Shown here: positions 15,416-24,595 of the stretch, piece by piece
How positions within the stretch are numbered: the stretch's first letter is position 1
Layout: every line of letters starts with the position of its first letter
Assembly (NCBI GenBank): GCA_902798545.1
Contig: CADBWQ010000003.1
Span: 125,125-189,124, forward strand
Reading direction: 5' to 3'
Source: Oscillospiraceae bacterium
GTDB taxonomy: Bacteria; Bacillota; Clostridia; Oscillospirales; Oscillospiraceae
DNA length: 64,000 nt
The notes under the pieces: generated by a model
Database searches by the model: none
Told to the model about the DNA's origin: nothing
The model's input: the letters and a program-made list of their open reading frames with translations, nothing else
Program-made: the position numbers and the translations under genes

Positions 15416-18400
15416 ATGCAACTCTACCATGCCGGAATCGATATCGGATCCACAACCGTCAAGCTCGTTCTCCTGAATGAAGGCGGTGAGCGCGTCTTTG
15501 AGGAATACAGGCGCCATTGCGCACACACCAGGGAGACACTGTCGGACCTTCTCTCCGACGCCCGTGCTCTGCTTGGAGACTGTCTGCTTCTCCCCGGGAT
15601 CACGGGTTCCGGCGCACTCGGTCTCTCTCAGGCCATGCAGATTCCCTTCGTTCAGGAGGTCGTCGCCGTCGCCACTGCGCTGCGGGCCCGTTTTCCCCAG
15701 ACCGATGTTGCCATTGAGCTGGGTGGAGAGGACGCCAAGATCATCTATTTCTCCGGATCCCCGGAAGAGCGTATGAACGGTGTCTGTGCCGGTGGCACCG
15801 GCTCCTTTATTGATCAGATGGCCTCGCTTCTGCAGACTGACGCCGAAGGTCTGAACCGCGCTGCCGGGCAGGCGACCCAGGTCTATCCCATTGCCGCCCG
15901 CTGCGGTGTGTTTGCCAAGTCGGATATCCAGCCCCTCATCAACGAAGGTGCGGCCACCTCGGACCTCTCCGCCTCTATTTTTCAGGCTGTTGTCAACCAG
16001 ACTATCTCCGGCCTCGCCTGTGGGCGCCCTATCCGCGGCAACGTTGCCTTTCTCGGCGGTCCGCTGCACTTTCTGCCCGAGCTGAAAAAGGCCTTCATCC
16101 GTACCCTGCGTCTGGCTCCCGAGCGGATCATCGATCCGCCGGACTCCCATCTTTTTGCCGCCCAGGGTGCCGCAATGGAGCTGCGTGCCGGTAACGTCCC
16201 CGGTGCTGAGATCGCCGAACCTGTCGAGATTGATTCCCTGATCGATAAGCTGCGCAGCGGTGTTCAGACCGCTTTTGAGCTCAAGCGGCTTCCGCCTCTC
16301 TTTTCTTCGCAGGAGCACTACGCTTCATTCTGCTCCCGGCATGACGCAGCCGTTGTCCCCAAAGGAAACCTGCATGAAGCCAGAGGAAACTGTTTTCTCG
16401 GGATCGACGCGGGATCTACCACAACAAAGCTCGCACTCATCGGTGCACAGGGCGAACTGCTCTGGTCTTTTTATGCTAACAATCAGGGGGATCCTGTCCG
16501 TACCGCCATTCGCGCCATGGGCGAGCTTTTTGCTGCTCTGCCGGCGGAGGCGCAGATTGTCCGCTCCTGTTCCACCGGATACGGTGAACAGCTTCTGAAG
16601 ACCGCTTTCAATCTCGACGAGGGTGAAGTTGAGACCATTGCCCACTGCACTGCCGCTGCCTTCTTTGATCCGCAGGTAGACTGCGTTCTGGATATCGGCG
16701 GCCAGGACATGAAGTGCATCCGCCTCCGCAACGGGTCGGTGGATCATGTGCTGCTGAATGAGGCCTGCAGCTCCGGCTGCGGTTCCTTCCTTGAGAACTT
16801 TGCAAACTCCCTCGGCTATACCGCGGAGGACTTTGCACAGGAGGCACTCTTTGCCGAAACCCCGGTGGATCTCGGAACCCGATGCACGGTCTTCATGAAC
16901 TCCAACGTCAAGCAGGCCCAGAAAGAAGGCGCCTGTGTCCAGGATATCTCAGCTGGTCTGGCCTATTCCGTCATCAAGAATGCTCTCTATAAAGTGATCA
17001 AGCTCACCGATCCCTCGGAACTGGGTTCCCACATCGTGGTTCAGGGCGGCACCTTCTATAATAAAGCTGTTCTCCGTGCCTTTGAGGAGATCGCCGGCAT
17101 CGAAGTAATCTGTCCCGACATTTCCGGTATCATGGGCGCTTTTGGTGCGGCACTGATCGCCAGGGCACACTACGCCGGGCAAAAAAGCACGATTCTCTCC
17201 CGGGGTGAGCTTCTGAGTCTCCAATACACCAGCGAGACCCGCCACTGCGGCCGCTGCCAGAACAACTGTCTCCTGACGGTCAACACCTTCCCCGGCGGAC
17301 GCAGGCATATTACAGGCAACCGCTGTGAGCGCGGGCTGGGCGAAGATGCGATTTCAAAGAAGGCACCGAATCTCGTGGAATACAAGCGCAAGCGGCTCTT
17401 TGCCTATGCCCCGCTGAAGCCGGACGAGGCACCCCGCGGCACAGTCGGAATTCCTCGTGTACTGGGCATCTATGAGGACTATCCCTTCTGGGCAGTTCTG
17501 TTCCGGGAACTGGGTTTCCGGCTGGAGCTCTCCCCCTTCTCCTCCCGCAAGCTCTATGAGCGTGGCATGGACTCCATTCCTTCCGAATCCGAATGCTATC
17601 CTGCCAAACTCTCCCATGGCCATATTCAGTGGCTCATCGACCGTGGTATCCGAATCATTTTCCACCCCTGTGTGTTCTATGAGCACCAGGAGACTCGCAC
17701 TGCCCAAAACCACTTTAACTGCCCCATCGTCGTCTCCTATGCGGAGAACCTGAAGAACAATGTGGAGGATGTTGCGGATAAGGACGTGCTGTATCTCCGT
17801 CCGTTCATTGCCATGACCGATGAGAAAACTGCTGCTGACCGTCTGGTACCGTTTTTTGCGGAGCACTGGTCGATCTCTGAGCCCGATGTCCGCGAAGCAG
17901 CTCACCGTGCGTGGGCAGAACAACTGCACGCCAAGGAGGACATCCGTGCCGAAGGCGCCCGCGTATTGAAGGAAATGGAGTCTTCCGGCAGCCGGGGCAT
18001 CGTCCTCGCTGGCCGGCCTTATCACATTGACCCGGAGATCAACCACGGTATCCCTGAGATGATTGCCGGCTACGGTCTCTCTGTTCTCACGGAGGACAGT
18101 CTTCCCATCGACTTTGACCCCGAGCGTCCTGTGCGTGTCAATGACCAGTGGGTCTATCACTCCAGGCTTTACACAGCTGCGGAGTTTGTCTCCCGTCATG
18201 AAAACCTCGAGCTCATCCAGCTCAACTCTTTCGGCTGCGGTCTTGATGCGGTCACCACAGATCAGGTCAGTGAGATTCTGGAAAACAGTGGCAAGCTCTA
18301 TACCGTGCTCAAGATCGACGAGGTCAACAATCTGGGCGCTGCCCGCATCCGGATTCGCAGCCTTCTTGCCGCCATGAACATGCGCCGGGAGAAGCACATT

Positions 18401-19663
18401 GTCGCCCATCCCCACGGCGCTGCCTACCACCGGACGGAGTTCACCAGAAAAATGCTGGACGCAGGATACACCATTCTGGCTCCCCAGATGAGCCCCATTC
18501 ACTTTGACCTTCTGGAACCGGTTTTCCGCAAGTACGGTTATAACATGGTGGTTCTCTCCAACGACAACCGCGCCGCCATTGATACCGGACTTAAGTATGT
18601 CAACAACGACGCCTGCTTCCCCGCCATGACGGTTGTGGGGCAGATCATGGAGGCCGTTCTCTCCGGAGACTTCGATACCGATCGCCTCGCCATCATCATG
18701 ACTCAGACCGGCGGCTGCTGCCGTGCCAGCAACTATGTGAGTTTTATCCGCCGCGCGCTGGACAAGGCCGACCTCTCCCACATCCCGGTTATTTCCCTCA
18801 ATGCCAACGGCATGGAGAAGAATGAGGGTTTTCATCTCTCGGCCCCGCTGATTCTCAGTGCGGGCAAGGCCATCGTCTATGGGGATCTATTTCTTCGCTG
18901 TCTCTATCGTGTCCGTCCTTATGAACAGATTCCCGGGGCTGCGAACGCGCTCCATGTCGAACTGAGGGATCGCTGCATCGCCTCTCTCATCGGAAAGAGC
19001 CGGGAGACCTACGCAGATCTCTGCCGGGAAATCGTCTGCCGCTTCGATGTGCTGCCAATCCACGAAACGCTGCGCAAGCCGCGCGTCGGTGTCGTCGGTG
19101 AGATTCTTGTCAAATATATGCCCCTCGCCAACAACCACCTGGTAGATCTTCTGGAACAGGAAGGTGCGGAAGCCGTTGTACCGGACCTGATGGACTTTCT
19201 CAACTACTGCGTCTATAACAATGACTATCGACACAAGTTTCTCGGCAAGCCCTGGACCTCCTCTGCCACCGCCTGGCTTGGGGTTCGCGCCATCCGCGCC
19301 ATCCGTGCGCCCGCGCTGCAGGCTCTCCGGCACAGTCGGCGGTTCAAGCCTCCCATGCCCATTGAGCAGATTGCAGAGCTTGCAAAGCCGTTCCTTTCGC
19401 TGGGAAATCAGTACGGCGAAGGCTGGTTTCTCACCGGCGAAATGGCCGAGCTGCTTACCGAGGGTGTCGACAACATTGTCTGTATACAGCCTTTTGCCTG
19501 CCTGCCGAACCATGTGGTCGGAAAAGGCGTCATCAAATCCCTGCGCCGCAATTATCCTAACGCCAACATTGCAGCCGTCGATTACGATCCCGGCGCCAGC
19601 GAAGTCAATCAGCTCAATCGCATCAAGCTCATGCTCTCCGAGGCTCGCCGCCGTATCAATTGA
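15416..19663 (+). CDS. Large activase of the 2-hydroxyacyl-CoA dehydratase activator family (two ATPase domains plus HgdB-like part)
   Basis: A 1415-residue protein with two ASKHA ATPase domains in tandem: GIDIGSTTVKLVL at 8 with GGTGSF near 130, and GIDAGSTTTKLALIG near 328 with NEACSSGCGSFLENF near 450. The cysteines of these domains can hold a bridging 4Fe-4S cluster, as in HgdC and BadF/BadG. A CGRCQNNC motif lies near 610, a DUF2229-like region near 680-880, and the C-terminal third resembles HgdB/CoA-dehydratase subunits. Similar long proteins are common in Clostridia, but their substrate is unknown. ATP-driven low-potential electron transfer is inferred from the family. It stands alone, with no dehydratase subunits nearby. 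Confidence 0.85.
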   Translation: MQLYHAGIDIGSTTVKLVLLNEGGERVFEEYRRHCAHTRETLSDLLSDARALLGDCLLLPGITGSGALGLSQAMQIPFVQEVVAVATALRARFPQTDVAIELGGEDAKIIYFSGSPEERMNGVCAGGTGSFIDQMASLLQTDAEGLNRAAGQATQVYPIAARCGVFAKSDIQPLINEGAATSDLSASIFQAVVNQTISGLACGRPIRGNVAFLGGPLHFLPELKKAFIRTLRLAPERIIDPPDSHLFAAQGAAMELRAGNVPGAEIAEPVEIDSLIDKLRSGVQTAFELKRLPPLFSSQEHYASFCSRHDAAVVPKGNLHEARGNCFLGIDAGSTTTKLALIGAQGELLWSFYANNQGDPVRTAIRAMGELFAALPAEAQIVRSCSTGYGEQLLKTAFNLDEGEVETIAHCTAAAFFDPQVDCVLDIGGQDMKCIRLRNGSVDHVLLNEACSSGCGSFLENFANSLGYTAEDFAQEALFAETPVDLGTRCTVFMNSNVKQAQKEGACVQDISAGLAYSVIKNALYKVIKLTDPSELGSHIVVQGGTFYNKAVLRAFEEIAGIEVICPDISGIMGAFGAALIARAHYAGQKSTILSRGELLSLQYTSETRHCGRCQNNCLLTVNTFPGGRRHITGNRCERGLGEDAISKKAPNLVEYKRKRLFAYAPLKPDEAPRGTVGIPRVLGIYEDYPFWAVLFRELGFRLELSPFSSRKLYERGMDSIPSESECYPAKLSHGHIQWLIDRGIRIIFHPCVFYEHQETRTAQNHFNCPIVVSYAENLKNNVEDVADKDVLYLRPFIAMTDEKTAADRLVPFFAEHWSISEPDVREAAHRAWAEQLHAKEDIRAEGARVLKEMESSGSRGIVLAGRPYHIDPEINHGIPEMIAGYGLSVLTEDSLPIDFDPERPVRVNDQWVYHSRLYTAAEFVSRHENLELIQLNSFGCGLDAVTTDQVSEILENSGKLYTVLKIDEVNNLGAARIRIRSLLAAMNMRREKHIVAHPHGAAYHRTEFTRKMLDAGYTILAPQMSPIHFDLLEPVFRKYGYNMVVLSNDNRAAIDTGLKYVNNDACFPAMTVVGQIMEAVLSGDFDTDRLAIIMTQTGGCCRASNYVSFIRRALDKADLSHIPVISLNANGMEKNEGFHLSAPLILSAGKAIVYGDLFLRCLYRVRPYEQIPGAANALHVELRDRCIASLIGKSRETYADLCREIVCRFDVLPIHETLRKPRVGVVGEILVKYMPLANNHLVDLLEQEGAEAVVPDLMDFLNYCVYNNDYRHKFLGKPWTSSATAWLGVRAIRAIRAPALQALRHSRRFKPPMPIEQIAELAKPFLSLGNQYGEGWFLTGEMAELLTEGVDNIVCIQPFACLPNHVVGKGVIKSLRRNYPNANIAAVDYDPGASEVNQLNRIKLMLSEARRRIN

Positions 19664-19667
19664 ACAG

Positions 19668-19698
19668 AACAGCACCCCGCCTGCGGCGGGGTGCTGTT
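19668..19698. terminator. Strong bidirectional terminator
   Basis: A perfect 14-bp stem, AACAGCACCCCGCC (19668-19681) with its complement at 19685-19698, around a three-base loop. It separates the convergent activase and TetR genes. Confidence 0.85.
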
Positions 19699-19732
19699 CT
19701 GCTGCACCTTACTCAGTAACTGCTTCTATACT

Positions 19733-20293
19733 TCACTTCGGTGTGGTGAATCGGCCGAGCATGTTCTCCACGCTCTGTTCCATCACACGCAGAATCCGTT
19801 CTCTCGTGAATTCCTTCGGCAGCTGCATCCCCATATCCATCCACTGGGAAATAAACCCGATGGCGCAGTTGGCATAGAACCCGACAACGAATTCGAAATC
19901 CTGACGGTCAATATTTTTCCCCTCAGAGGCAATCTCCGCGTAGCTTCGAATGCACTCCTGCATACGTGCCTTCAGATACCGCAGCATATAGAGCCTGCTG
20001 GTGGAATTGTACACGTTCAGCGTGAAAGCACTGTTGGAAACCAGATAGTCAAAATAGCCCATCATGTCTTCCATCCAGTGATTTGCCTTAACTTCCTTCG
20101 GGAAGACCCGGTCCGAGTCCTGCTCAAACACCCACTCCAGCAGGTCGTCCACATCGTCAAAGTGATAATAAAATGTCTGCCGATTTACACCGCAGATTTC
20201 GACGATATCCTTCACCGTTACCTTGTCAATCGGCTTGACTGTCATCATCTGTCTCAGTGCGGATGCCAACGCTTCTTTTGTTCCAGACGCCAT
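19733..20293 (-). CDS. TetR/AcrR-family transcriptional regulator
   Basis: A 186-residue regulator with an N-terminal helix-turn-helix (TVKDIVEICGVNRQTFYYHF, about 28-47) and an all-helical ligand or dimer domain. The fold resembles DhaS-like members, whose C-terminal domains bind protein partners or unknown ligands. The start at 20293 follows GAGAGGGGG; an upstream TTG is less likely. It is transcribed divergently from the hypA-like gene, so it may control that gene, itself, or both. The intergenic region has a GAACGTTC palindrome and a CACACAG direct repeat that are possible operators. Confidence 0.87.
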   Translation of the reverse strand: MASGTKEALASALRQMMTVKPIDKVTVKDIVEICGVNRQTFYYHFDDVDDLLEWVFEQDSDRVFPKEVKANHWMEDMMGYFDYLVSNSAFTLNVYNSTSRLYMLRYLKARMQECIRSYAEIASEGKNIDRQDFEFVVGFYANCAIGFISQWMDMGMQLPKEFTRERILRVMEQSVENMLGRFTTPK

Positions 20294-20327
20294 CGGAAAG
20301 CCCCCTCTCAACTCTTTTTCAGTTCAC

Positions 20328-20356
20328 AGGATACCATAGTTTTCCACACTGTGCAA
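20328..20356 (-). promoter_or_regulatory. Promoter for the TetR gene
   Basis: Leftward TTGCAC (20356-20351), a 17-base spacer and TATCCT (20333-20328). It lies about 35 bases before the ATG at 20293. Confidence 0.6.
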
Positions 20357-20436
20357 ATCTTTTTTACATTTCCGGCGTTTTGTTGGAACGTTCTTTGGTT
20401 TTTCACACAGAATCACACAGTTTTCGTAGGCTGTGC

Positions 20437-20465
20437 GTGACAAATCCACCTGGATATGCTATGAT
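20437..20465 (+). promoter_or_regulatory. Promoter for the hypA-like gene
   Basis: GTGACA (20437-20442), a 17-base spacer and TATGAT (20460-20465). The transcript start near 20472 leaves a leader of about 36 bases. Confidence 0.65.
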
Positions 20466-20507
20466 ACAAAACTGCATTCGGGAGCTCCAAAGGGGGGATC
20501 AATGCCC

Positions 20508-20852
20508 ATGCATGAATTGGGTACCATCTATTATGTCATTGACACGGTAGAGAAGCTCGCCGCAGAGAACGATCTGAAGGAAGTTGCCTCCATCACGCTG
20601 GAGGTCGGTGAGGTCAGCGGTATTATTCCGGAATACCTCTCGGATTTCTGGCTCTTCGCCCGGAAGAAAACAGAGCTGTTTCAGGAGACTGAACTGAAGA
20701 TTGAACCCATCCACGCCGTCACCTACTGTCAGGATTGCCGTCAGACCTATCCTACCATACCGCAGGGGAAAATCTGTCCGTACTGTGGAAGCGGGAACAC
20801 CTTTCTTGTCACAGGCAACGAGTATAACATCAAGGAGATTGAAGCCTGCTGA
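20508..20852 (+). CDS. hypA: HypA-like nickel metallochaperone
   Basis: A 114-residue protein starting MHELG. The N-terminal Met-His-Glu is the nickel site of HypA, and the zinc site is formed by CQDC and CPYCG (about residues 73-96). HypA delivers nickel during [NiFe]-hydrogenase maturation. The ATG at 20508 is chosen because it exposes His2 and lies ten bases after AGGGGGG; an ATG six bases upstream would spoil the site. No hydrogenase or other hyp gene is in the window, so the client is not evident. It has its own promoter and is divergent from the TetR gene. Confidence 0.88.
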   Translation: MHELGTIYYVIDTVEKLAAENDLKEVASITLEVGEVSGIIPEYLSDFWLFARKKTELFQETELKIEPIHAVTYCQDCRQTYPTIPQGKICPYCGSGNTFLVTGNEYNIKEIEAC

Positions 20853-20872
20853 ACTCTTTCATGATTTTTTGC

Positions 20873-20901
20873 TTTACTTCTTTCTGTCAGAAATGTATAA
20901 T
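20873..20901 (+). promoter_or_regulatory. Promoter for the CofE-like gene
   Basis: TTTACT (20873-20878), a 17-base spacer and TATAAT (20896-20901), about 41 bases before the ribosome-binding/start region at 20949. Confidence 0.65.
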
Positions 20902-20948
20902 ACCCGCGTATAAATTTTAGTTGCAAGCGCAAAGGAGCTATTTCAGAA

Positions 20949-22142
20949 ATGAGAACCATAGGAACTGTCGTGCGCGGCATTCGCGCACCGATCATCCGCC
21001 AGGGCGATGATATAGCCAGAATCGTCTCTGACTCCGTGCAGGCTGCCTGGAAGGAAGCTGGTTTTGCTCCCGCAAACCGGGATATCGTCGCCGTGACCGA
21101 ATCCGTCGTCGCCCGTGCGCAGGGGAATTATGCCTCCGTCGAACAGATTGCCAAAGATGTCCGTGCAAAGACCGGCGGCGGTACCGTCGGTGTCGCATTC
21201 CCCATTCTGAGCCGCAACCGCTTCTCGCTGCTGCTGCGTGGCATGGCAGCCGGCTGTGAGAAGATTGTCCTTCTCCTCTCCTATCCTTCGGACGAAGTCG
21301 GCAACCATCTGGTGGACTGGGACCGTCTGGATGAAGCTGGGGTCGACCCCTTCAGAGATGTCCTGACTGTCGACCAGTTCCGTTCTTTCTTCGGTCATAT
21401 TGTCCATCCCTTCACCGGTGTTGACTATATCGATTTCTACTCCGATCTGATTCGCGGAGAAAAGTGCGAGGTTGAAGTATTTTTCGGTAACAAGGTCACC
21501 TCGCTGCTGGACTACACTGATACGGTCATCACCTGCGACATTCACACCCGTGTACGCTCCAAGCGTCTTCTCAGGGCCGCCGGTGCAAAGACTGTGCTCG
21601 GTCTCGACGACATTTTGAACGCGCCCGTGGACGGCAGCGGCTATAATGCGGAATATGGGCTGCTGGGTTCCAATAAAGCCACCGAGGATACTGTCAAGCT
21701 GTTCCCCAGAGACTGCACCGCAGTTGCCGAAGCGATCAGCCGCTACCTCTGTGAGGCATCCGGAAAGCAGATCGAAGCTATGGTCTACGGCGACGGCGCC
21801 TTCAAGGATCCCGTCGGCAAGATCTGGGAGCTGGCCGACCCCGTCGTCTCACCCGGCTATACCAAAGGTCTCGTGGGAACACCCAATGAGCTCAAGCTCA
21901 AGTATCTTGCCGACAACGAGTTCGGCAATCTCTCCGGCGAAGAGCTTCGCTCTGCGATTGAGGCGAAGATCCGCGCAAAGACTGGTGACAGTCTCGTCGG
22001 CAATATGGTCTCCGAGGGCACTACGCCCCGCCGTCTCACCGACCTGATTGGCTCGCTCTGCGACCTGACCTCCGGGTCCGGCGACAAGGGCACCCCCATT
22101 GTCTATATCCAGGGCTATTTCGACAACTATACCAACGAATAA
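20949..22142 (+). CDS. CofE-like (F420-0:gamma-glutamyl ligase family) protein
   Basis: A 397-residue protein of the CofE/FbiB ligase family (PF01996). Conserved N-terminal features are VRGIRAPIIRQGDDI and the loop DIVAVTESVVARAQG. The acidic metal/GTP-binding segment GLDDILNAPVDGSGYNAEYG lies near 220, with MVYGDGAFKDP near 280. In methanogens and actinobacteria, CofE adds glutamates to coenzyme F420. Long versions like this occur in Firmicutes that lack a known F420 pathway, so the true substrate is unknown. AAGGAG precedes the ATG by about ten bases. It is flanked by hypA and a bidirectional terminator. Confidence 0.8.
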   Translation: MRTIGTVVRGIRAPIIRQGDDIARIVSDSVQAAWKEAGFAPANRDIVAVTESVVARAQGNYASVEQIAKDVRAKTGGGTVGVAFPILSRNRFSLLLRGMAAGCEKIVLLLSYPSDEVGNHLVDWDRLDEAGVDPFRDVLTVDQFRSFFGHIVHPFTGVDYIDFYSDLIRGEKCEVEVFFGNKVTSLLDYTDTVITCDIHTRVRSKRLLRAAGAKTVLGLDDILNAPVDGSGYNAEYGLLGSNKATEDTVKLFPRDCTAVAEAISRYLCEASGKQIEAMVYGDGAFKDPVGKIWELADPVVSPGYTKGLVGTPNELKLKYLADNEFGNLSGEELRSAIEAKIRAKTGDSLVGNMVSEGTTPRRLTDLIGSLCDLTSGSGDKGTPIVYIQGYFDNYTNE

Positions 22143-22170
22143 TAATCTTAGTTATTTCTTTAATAAACAG

Positions 22171-22217
22171 AAAAACCACGCCAGCCTGCGGTTTCACCAG
22201 CAGTCGGCGTGGTTTTT
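22171..22217. terminator. Bidirectional terminator between the CofE-like gene and the GH36 gene
   Basis: AAAAACCACGCC (22171-22182) pairs with GGCGTGGTTTTT (22206-22217). A and T runs on both sides allow termination in both directions. Confidence 0.85.
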
Positions 22218-22255
22218 CTCTGTTCTGTCTTCTCTCGTTCCCTGTTCCGGTGACT

Positions 22256-24478
22256 TCATTCTGCTTCCAGAAGGATCTGGACGGATGGATCATCTCCGTA
22301 CATTCTGGGGAAGGTCAGTCCTCCGTACATGAGGGCCGCACCGGAGAGGCTCTGCGGCAGCTCGTCCCCGGTCCAGTTGCGGCAGCCTGCATATTCGACC
22401 CATTTGAGACGATAGCATTGTTCGGGGTGCAGTCCTTTCAGTCTTGTGTGGAGCGGTAACGGGTTCCCCGCCGGCTCAGTCAGCACAAGGGTGAAGAGAC
22501 TTTTTTTCTTCTCCTCTGACACAAACTGCCATGCTGTGAAGCGAGGGTTTTCTTCTGTCAGGCGGTAATAGTCTCCTTCCCGCACCAGATCTTCGACCTC
22601 ATGAAAGCGGCTGATCTGCTTTCTGATTTCTTCCTGCTCCTCCTCAGACAACTTTGCCGGATCCAGCTCATAACCAAAGGTTCCCGCCATCGCAACCGCC
22701 GCGCGCGTTCCAAAGGGAGCTGTACGTCCGGTCTGGTGGTTAGGGCATGCCGAGACATGAGCACCAATCGCGGAAGCAGGGTATCCGTAGGATGTTCCCC
22801 TTTGGATCTGCAGCCGTGCGATGGCATCAGTGTTATCGCTGCACCAGATTTGCGGGCAGTAGGCCAGCATGCCGGCATCAAATCGTCCGCCACCGCCGGC
22901 ACAGCCCTCGAACAGAACATTGGGGAATTCGGTGGTGAGCCGGTCCATCACATTATAAAGCCCGAGCATGTACCGGTGGGCTGTTTCTCCCTGCCGGTCG
23001 GCAGGGAGCGCCGGGCTGTAAAGATCCGTCACACTGCGATTCATGTCCCACTTGATGTATTCGATGTTGTTCTCTCGCAGGAGTCTGGCCACCGTCTTGT
23101 ACATCCACTCGGCGATTTCCGGCCGTGACAGGTCGAGAACCATCTGCTCGCGTCCGATAGAAGGCTGCCGTTCTGGCACTTTCAGAGCCCAGTCCGGATG
23201 ACTGCGATAGAGCCTGGAATTCTCACTGATCATCTCCGGCTCGATCCACAGTCCGAAGCGGAGACCGAACTCGTTGACCTTTTGAATCAGGCCGTTCAGC
23301 CCGTGCGGGAGCTTCCGGGGACTTGGTGTCCAGTCTCCCAGCGCTCTATTGTCCTCGTCCCTCTCACCAAACCAGCCGTCGTCCAGCACCAGCAGCTCAA
23401 CCCCCAGTTTTTTGGCGTTCTCTGCAAGGTGCAGAATCTTTTCCTCGTCGATGTCGAGATATGCCGCCTCCCAGCTGTTGAGCAGGACCGGCCGCTTCTT
23501 CGCCGTCCATTTGCTGCAGCAGAGGTTGTGGCGAATAAAGCGGTGATAGATCCGTGAGAGTTTGCCAAGGCCCTCGTCGGTGAAGCTCATCAGGACTTCC
23601 GGCGTATCAAAGGAGGCCCCCTGCTCGAGCTTCCAGCTGAAATGGCGCTCCCCGATACCGGAGACCACACGCACCAAGCCGGTCTGGTCCAGCTCCACCT
23701 CAGTCTGGTGGTTGCCGGAATAGCACAGCATCATGCCATAGCACTCACCCTGGTCTTCTCCGGCACCGCGCTCACAGAGGATGGCGAAGGGGTTGTGCTG
23801 GTGACTGGAATAGCCTCGCTCGGAGGAGAGAACCTTGATGCCGGCTGTGACGGGCTCACGCTCTGGCTGTCTTTCCATGGCGTGGCGGCCATGGAAATGG
23901 AGGAGATCCCAGTCGCCGAAGGGCAGGTCGAGACAGGCCGAGGCGGCTTTACGCAGAACGACGGGACTCTTCCCGGCGTTGCGGAAGCGCACCGCTCTTG
24001 TGATTACATCCGCATGCTCAAAGACGCCGTACAGCAGCTCCGCCTCGAGGCCGGTGGCCGCATCCGCAAGCGTGATGCTGAGGGTCTCCGTTTCCTCTTC
24101 TCCGCCGAATGCCGCCGGCAAACCGTCAAGTCTGTATTTTCCTCTTCGACTTTCGTGCTTCACATAGCGAAGGTCGGCACCCCGGATTCCTTCATCTGTC
24201 TCTGGCAGGACACTCGGTATACGGAAGTCGCCACCATTGGAGCCACTGTATTCCTGTGGCATCGTATCCAGGGAAAAGCCTCGTCCGGCCGCAAGCGCAT
24301 AAGGGTTAGGGGAGAACCCGCAGTCCCGCTCCAGATGGAGATAGTCAAACGCATCGCCGCAGCGGCGGCCATAATAGGTATGGAGCAGATAATTCTCCGG
24401 CCCGATCATCATCTGATACATACTGTGATCGGTCTTCAGAGTGAAGATTTTTCTTTTTGGTTCAAAAGCTATACTCAT
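22256..24478 (-). CDS. Alpha-galactosidase, glycoside hydrolase family 36
   Basis: A 740-residue cytoplasmic enzyme with the usual GH36 layout: N-terminal beta-sandwich (about 1-330), (beta/alpha)8 barrel with LVLDDGWFG near 360, and a small C-terminal beta domain. The nucleophile is the Asp of KWDMNR at about 478, and the acid/base Asp is in GGGGRFDAGML near 534. It removes alpha-1,6-galactose from raffinose-type sugars or galactomannan. There is no signal peptide, so the substrate must be imported, but no transporter is adjacent. The ATG at 24478 was chosen (AAAGG upstream); an in-frame start 17 codons earlier lies inside the leader. A sigma-A promoter precedes it. Confidence 0.95.
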   Translation of the reverse strand: MSIAFEPKRKIFTLKTDHSMYQMMIGPENYLLHTYYGRRCGDAFDYLHLERDCGFSPNPYALAAGRGFSLDTMPQEYSGSNGGDFRIPSVLPETDEGIRGADLRYVKHESRRGKYRLDGLPAAFGGEEETETLSITLADAATGLEAELLYGVFEHADVITRAVRFRNAGKSPVVLRKAASACLDLPFGDWDLLHFHGRHAMERQPEREPVTAGIKVLSSERGYSSHQHNPFAILCERGAGEDQGECYGMMLCYSGNHQTEVELDQTGLVRVVSGIGERHFSWKLEQGASFDTPEVLMSFTDEGLGKLSRIYHRFIRHNLCCSKWTAKKRPVLLNSWEAAYLDIDEEKILHLAENAKKLGVELLVLDDGWFGERDEDNRALGDWTPSPRKLPHGLNGLIQKVNEFGLRFGLWIEPEMISENSRLYRSHPDWALKVPERQPSIGREQMVLDLSRPEIAEWMYKTVARLLRENNIEYIKWDMNRSVTDLYSPALPADRQGETAHRYMLGLYNVMDRLTTEFPNVLFEGCAGGGGRFDAGMLAYCPQIWCSDNTDAIARLQIQRGTSYGYPASAIGAHVSACPNHQTGRTAPFGTRAAVAMAGTFGYELDPAKLSEEEQEEIRKQISRFHEVEDLVREGDYYRLTEENPRFTAWQFVSEEKKKSLFTLVLTEPAGNPLPLHTRLKGLHPEQCYRLKWVEYAGCRNWTGDELPQSLSGAALMYGGLTFPRMYGDDPSVQILLEAE

Positions 24479-24519
24479 CCGATATGCCTTTCTCTGGTTT
24501 AATCTGATTTGCAAAGCGC

Positions 24520-24548
24520 ATCTTATCATATCACCCCACTGCTGTCAA
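24520..24548 (-). promoter_or_regulatory. Sigma-A promoter for the alpha-galactosidase gene
   Basis: Leftward TTGACA (24548-24543), a 17-base spacer and TAAGAT (24525-24520). The leader is about 35 bases. No obvious cre-like site was recognised. Confidence 0.75.
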
Positions 24549-24595
24549 CAACGGTCGGAAAGTGAAAACGGGAAAGAAAAAGGCGAATTCATAAC

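Noticed and set aside
17354..18835. 493-codon minus-strand frame inside the activase gene
   Set aside because: A shadow of the 1415-residue protein; composition and lack of any conserved motif argue against coding.
20949..22142. Claim that the organism makes coenzyme F420
   Set aside because: Only a CofE-like protein is present and no CofC/CofG/CofH was seen; function is left open.
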